Shown one piece after another: positions 6,099 through 8,194 of a stretch of 8,194 bases of DNA; the stretch's first letter is position 1, and the number at the start of each line of letters is the position of its first letter. The notes below the pieces were generated by a model, which saw only the letters and a program-made list of their open reading frames with translations, was not told the origin of the DNA and searched no databases. The stretch lies in NCBI GenBank assembly GCA_903872875.1, contig CAIQMJ010000262.1, positions 1-8,194 of the forward strand, read 5' to 3'. This DNA comes from an uncultured Variovorax sp. (lineage in GTDB: Bacteria; Pseudomonadota; Gammaproteobacteria; Burkholderiales; Burkholderiaceae_C). A program made the position numbers and the translations under genes.

Positions 6099-7439
6099 TC
6101 AATGCGCGGCGGCGGCGATGCGTGTGCCGGGGCCGTTGCCGACCTGCTGGCCCAGCGCCATCACGGAGGCGGCTGCGGCCAGCAGCGGCACGGCGTAGAC
6201 GAAGTACAGGTGCGGTGCCGGCCAGCCGCTGTCGAGCAGCATGCCGGCGACCAGCGGACCCAGCACCGCACCGAGCCGCCCGATGCCGATCGCCCAGCCG
6301 AGGCCGGTGGTGCGCACCGACGCCGGGTAGACCACCGGCGCGAAGGCATAGAGCCCGGCCATCGACGCGAAGATGAAAGCGCCGATGGCACCGGCGACCA
6401 TGAAGGCCATGCCCAGCTCGTGGGTGTAGAGCCCGAAGGCGGCAACCGCGACCGCCGTCAGGACCAGCGACACGGCCGTGAGCGGACGCAGCGCCACGCG
6501 CGCCGCCAGAAGGCCGAACACGCTGCCGCCGACGATGCCGCCGACGTTGAGCAGCACGCCGCCCGTCACGCCTTCCTTGGCGGACAGGCCGGCCGACACC
6601 AGCAGCTTCGGCGTCCAGCTCAGTGCGAAGTAGAAGCTGAACATCAGCAAAAAGAAGGCGGCCCACAGGCACAGCGTCGAGGCCCGAAGGCTCGGGGCGA
6701 ACAGGCCCGAAATGCTGCCGCCGGAGGCCTTGGCGCGGGCGCTGCGCGCGGGCAGTTCGGCCAGCGCGGGCTGCTGCATGCGCTGGAGCAGGGCGTTCAC
6801 CTTGGACAAGGCCTTGGCCGGCTGGCGCGTCATGAGGAAGTCGAGCGACTCGGGCAGGCGCCAGAGCACCGCTGGAATCATCAGCGCCGTCGCCACACTG
6901 CCGAAGGCGAAGACCGAGCGCCAGCCGTAGTGCTCGAGCAGCACGGCCGCGATGGTGCCGCCGATGGTCGCGCCGATCGGATAGCCCGTGGCCTGCAGGC
7001 CGACCGCCGTGCTTCGCCACTTGTCCGATGCGAATTCGGCCGTGATCACGCCGACGCTCGCCAGCATGCCCCCGATGCCGATGCCCGTGAAGGCGCGCAG
7101 CAGGCCGAGCTCCACACTGCTGCGCGACAGCGCGGACAGGCCCATGCCGATGGTGATGACCACGAGGCAGATCAGGATGACCGCCTGCCGTCCCCAGCGA
7201 TCGGCCAGGGGTGCGAGAAAGAGGGAACCGGCCGCCATGCCGACCAGGCCGGCGCTGAACAGGAAGCCCAGTTCGGCGCCGTTGAGCTTCCATTCGGCGG
7301 AGATGCCGGACGCCGTGAAGGCCATCACCAGCACGTCGAAACCGTCGAGCATGACGAGCATCACGCAGATGGTCACGGCGAACCATTGGAAAGGAGTCAT
7401 CGGACTCTCGTCGAGAGTCTGTCGTATATCGCGCGTCAT
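6099..7439 (-). CDS. vanK: MFS transporter, aromatic acid:H+ symporter (AAHS) type, VanK/PcaK-like
   Basis: The 446-aa inner-membrane protein shows twelve hydrophobic segments with a larger central loop (about residues 200-255), the normal MFS plan. AAHS hallmarks are the first-helix motif MLDGFDVLVM (DGFD at 32-35) and the loop 2-3 signature GSLFLAPLADRWGRQ (71-85). FAPVVYPASVRTTGLGWAIG in the C-terminal half is the matching sequence between helices 10 and 11. PcaK, VanK and BenK belong to this family and import benzoate-type acids with protons. The position directly before vanAB suggests vanillate or a related hydroxybenzoate. The ATG at 7439 is supported by AAGGA 9 nt upstream; a second Met at residue 14 (7400) is an alternative. 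It is the first gene of the cluster, just downstream of a candidate MarR operator. The symbol is by context; specificity is not readable. Confidence 0.88.
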   Translation of the reverse strand: MTRDIRQTLDESPMTPFQWFAVTICVMLVMLDGFDVLVMAFTASGISAEWKLNGAELGFLFSAGLVGMAAGSLFLAPLADRWGRQAVILICLVVITIGMGLSALSRSSVELGLLRAFTGIGIGGMLASVGVITAEFASDKWRSTAVGLQATGYPIGATIGGTIAAVLLEHYGWRSVFAFGSVATALMIPAVLWRLPESLDFLMTRQPAKALSKVNALLQRMQQPALAELPARSARAKASGGSISGLFAPSLRASTLCLWAAFFLLMFSFYFALSWTPKLLVSAGLSAKEGVTGGVLLNVGGIVGGSVFGLLAARVALRPLTAVSLVLTAVAVAAFGLYTHELGMAFMVAGAIGAFIFASMAGLYAFAPVVYPASVRTTGLGWAIGIGRLGAVLGPLVAGMLLDSGWPAPHLYFVYAVPLLAAAASVMALGQQVGNGPGTRIAAAAH

Positions 7440-7472
7440 CGTGGCTGTCCTTGATCTGGATCGATCTGCTGT

Positions 7473-7490
7473 CGATCAGTACACTGATTG
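7473..7490. promoter_or_regulatory. Candidate MarR operator upstream of the van cluster
   Basis: CGATCAGTACACTGATTG is an 18-bp inverted repeat: 8-bp arms match at seven of eight positions around a 2-bp centre, with a perfect ATCAGT/ACTGAT core. MarR dimers usually bind 16-20 bp palindromes of this kind. Its centre lies 42 bp upstream of the transporter ATG, where a repressor could block the promoter. No convincing -35/-10 pair was identified on the minus strand, so the exact promoter is open. The site is in the only gap wide enough to hold the promoter of the whole cluster. Confidence 0.6.
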
Positions 7491-7558
7491 TGGCGACAAG
7501 GAGGGGATTTGAATTGAGGGTTTACCCGGAATGGACGCCGATGCCGGCGTCGCGGAAA

Positions 7559-7609
7559 CGGGTGAAGCCCGCTTTTGCATGGGCGAAAGCAATCACCCGG
7601 AAAGGTGAT
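7559..7609 (+). promoter_or_regulatory. Leader segment with two mutually exclusive RNA stems
   Basis: In the 5' region of the secreted-protein gene, CGGGTGA (7559-7565) can pair perfectly with TCACCCG (7593-7599), closing over an inner hairpin GCTTTTGC/GCGAAAGC (7571-7578 with 7583-7590, loop ATGG, one mismatch). ATCACC (7592-7597) can instead pair with GGTGAT (7604-7609) across a 6-nt loop. The shared strand 7593-7597 cannot be in both stems, so the leader could have two states. I match it to no known riboswitch class, and the transcription start is unknown. Confidence 0.25.
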
Positions 7610-7656
7610 GTCACAGCGAGCGGCTGCATGGGACGATCGAGTCGCGCTGATGGGCG

Positions 7657-7664
7657 CGGAGGAG
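7657..7664 (+). promoter_or_regulatory. Strong ribosome binding site for the secreted protein
   Basis: GGAGGAG lies 7 nt before the ATG at 7672, near-ideal sequence and spacing. It fixes the start of the small secreted protein and is the best Shine-Dalgarno in the window, suggesting efficient translation once mRNA is made. Confidence 0.75.
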
Positions 7665-7671
7665 ACACAAC

Positions 7672-8067
7672 ATGAAGATCGCATTGATATTGGCCATCGC
7701 GCTGGCATTGCCGGCGGCCCCCGTCCTGGCGAAAGGACACAGCCACAGCGCGAAGTCCCATTCGAATTCGCATAGCGCCAGCGGAAGTCATTCGTCCACG
7801 ACGTCGACCAGCAGAAGCAAGGGAAGCGCGGCGCGGTTGATGGCCAGCTCCGTCAGCGCGGCGAGCAAGACCAAGACCAAGACCGATAACAATCGGTCGA
7901 GCGGCGCCATCAGTCCGGGAGGCGCCAGATCAGCTGCTTCCGGCGGCTCGCGGGTGGCATCGGCAAGTAGCGACTGCGCTTGCGGCACCGGCAGCATCTG
8001 TACCGGCCCGCGTGGCGGGCAGTACTGCATGACCAGCGGCGGCAACAAGCGCTATTTGCGGAAGTGA
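7672..8067 (+). CDS. Small secreted His/Ser-rich protein with a GPRGG..Y C-terminal motif
   Basis: The 131-aa precursor begins with a clear Sec signal peptide, MKIALILAIALALPAAPVLA, with likely cleavage after ALA at residue 20. The mature N-terminus is His/Ser-rich (GHSHSAKSHSNSHSASGSHS, five His in 23-40) and could bind metal ions. A low-complexity Ser/Thr/Lys/Ala stretch follows, including a KTKTKT run. The C-terminal 30 residues hold four cysteines (102, 104, 110, 119) around ICTGPRGGQYCMTSGGNKRY. The GPRGG.Y...SG.K.Y pattern resembles the small 'PBCV-specific basic adaptor' type domain found in many bacterial secreted proteins of unknown role. The four cysteines suggest two disulfides in the periplasm or outside. 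The strong Shine-Dalgarno and signal peptide make it a real gene. Function is not known, and the metal-binding idea is inference. Confidence 0.82.
   Translation: MKIALILAIALALPAAPVLAKGHSHSAKSHSNSHSASGSHSSTTSTSRSKGSAARLMASSVSAASKTKTKTDNNRSSGAISPGGARSAASGGSRVASASSDCACGTGSICTGPRGGQYCMTSGGNKRYLRK
7867..7884 (+). repeat. Three tandem copies of AAGACC
   Basis: The hexamer AAGACC is repeated three times head to tail and encodes the Lys-Thr run in the linker of the secreted protein. Being a multiple of three, changes in copy number would keep the reading frame. Confidence 0.7.
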
Positions 8068-8068
8068 G

Positions 8069-8107
8069 CGGCAAGGCCACCGGGCGGGCCGGGCGAGCCC
8101 CTTGCCG
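8069..8107 (+). terminator. GC-rich hairpin after the secreted-protein gene
   Basis: CGGCAAGG (8069-8076) can pair with CCTTGCCG (8100-8107), an 8-bp perfect stem starting just after the stop codon, and GGGC/GCCC (8091-8094, 8097-8100) offers a competing inner hairpin. The position fits a transcript end, but no T-run follows, so it is at best a non-classical terminator or an mRNA-stabilising hairpin. Nothing else is seen between here and 8194. Confidence 0.35.
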
Positions 8108-8194
8108 ACAGCACGCGGCGTCCAGCACTGATAGAAGAAGCTGCCATCGAAAGATGCCGCCTTGGCCGATTTACTCCGGTTATCGCGTGCCCAC

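Noticed and set aside
4906..6198. 430-codon open frame on the plus strand opposite vanA
   Set aside because: It is the antisense of a clearly recognised Rieske oxygenase, shows no family motif and is explained by high GC with few stop codons.
6102..7454. 450-codon open frame on the plus strand opposite the MFS transporter
   Set aside because: Its product is rich in His, Arg, Gln and Gly with no hydrophobic core, as expected for the complement of a membrane-protein gene.
7531..7608. 25-codon open frame in the leader of the secreted-protein gene, a possible leader peptide
   Set aside because: There is no good ribosome site before its ATG and no run of one amino acid as in attenuators, so it is probably chance.
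8108..8194. Right-hand end, searched for a gene start, tRNA or attachment site
   Set aside because: No start with a ribosome site, no cloverleaf pattern and no repeat of upstream sequence were seen.

Overview
The window is GC-rich and gene-dense, with tight intergenic gaps and gene families typical of soil or plant-associated Betaproteobacteria (Burkholderiales such as Variovorax, Achromobacter or Bordetella relatives). That placement is inferred from the style of VanA, VanB and the FecI/FecR pair; no taxonomic marker is present.

Layout. (1) 1-715, minus strand: the start of a FecR-type anti-sigma regulator, cut by the window edge, preceded by its FecI-type ECF sigma factor. This is the usual head of an iron or ferri-siderophore surface-signalling unit whose TonB receptor would lie beyond the left edge. 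(2) 716-1098: no intact gene, but a short minus-strand stretch (about 874-984) reads like the middle of an NmrA-type NAD(P)-binding protein and is probably a gene relic. (3) 1099-3391: a TetR-family regulator (minus) divergent from an FAD-dependent aromatic-hydroxylase-like monooxygenase (plus). The 55-bp gap holds a large two-part palindromic operator lying over the predicted monooxygenase promoter. (4) 3388-7439, all minus: a vanillate utilisation cluster in the order AAHS-type MFS transporter, vanA (Rieske oxygenase), vanB (reductase), MarR-family regulator. An 18-bp inverted repeat lies just upstream of the transporter and is the best candidate MarR operator. (5) 7440-7671: intergenic, with that operator and a leader that can fold two ways. 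(6) 7672-8067, plus: a small secreted His/Ser-rich protein with a four-Cys C-terminal part containing a GPRGG..Y motif. (7) 8068-8194: a GC-rich hairpin and no gene.

How the genes work together. The transporter should import vanillate or a related aromatic acid. VanB passes electrons from NAD(P)H to VanA, which O-demethylates vanillate to protocatechuate and formaldehyde. The MarR protein probably represses the cluster until an aromatic ligand is present. The monooxygenase/TetR pair is a separate, self-contained regulated unit that meets the van cluster tail to tail with overlapping stop codons. Its substrate cannot be read from sequence. The sigma/FecR pair and the secreted protein have no evident link to aromatic catabolism.

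No clearly new multi-gene system is evident. The points most worth a second look are the double-palindrome TetR operator, the MarR-type control of vanAB, the switch-like leader and the small secreted protein.
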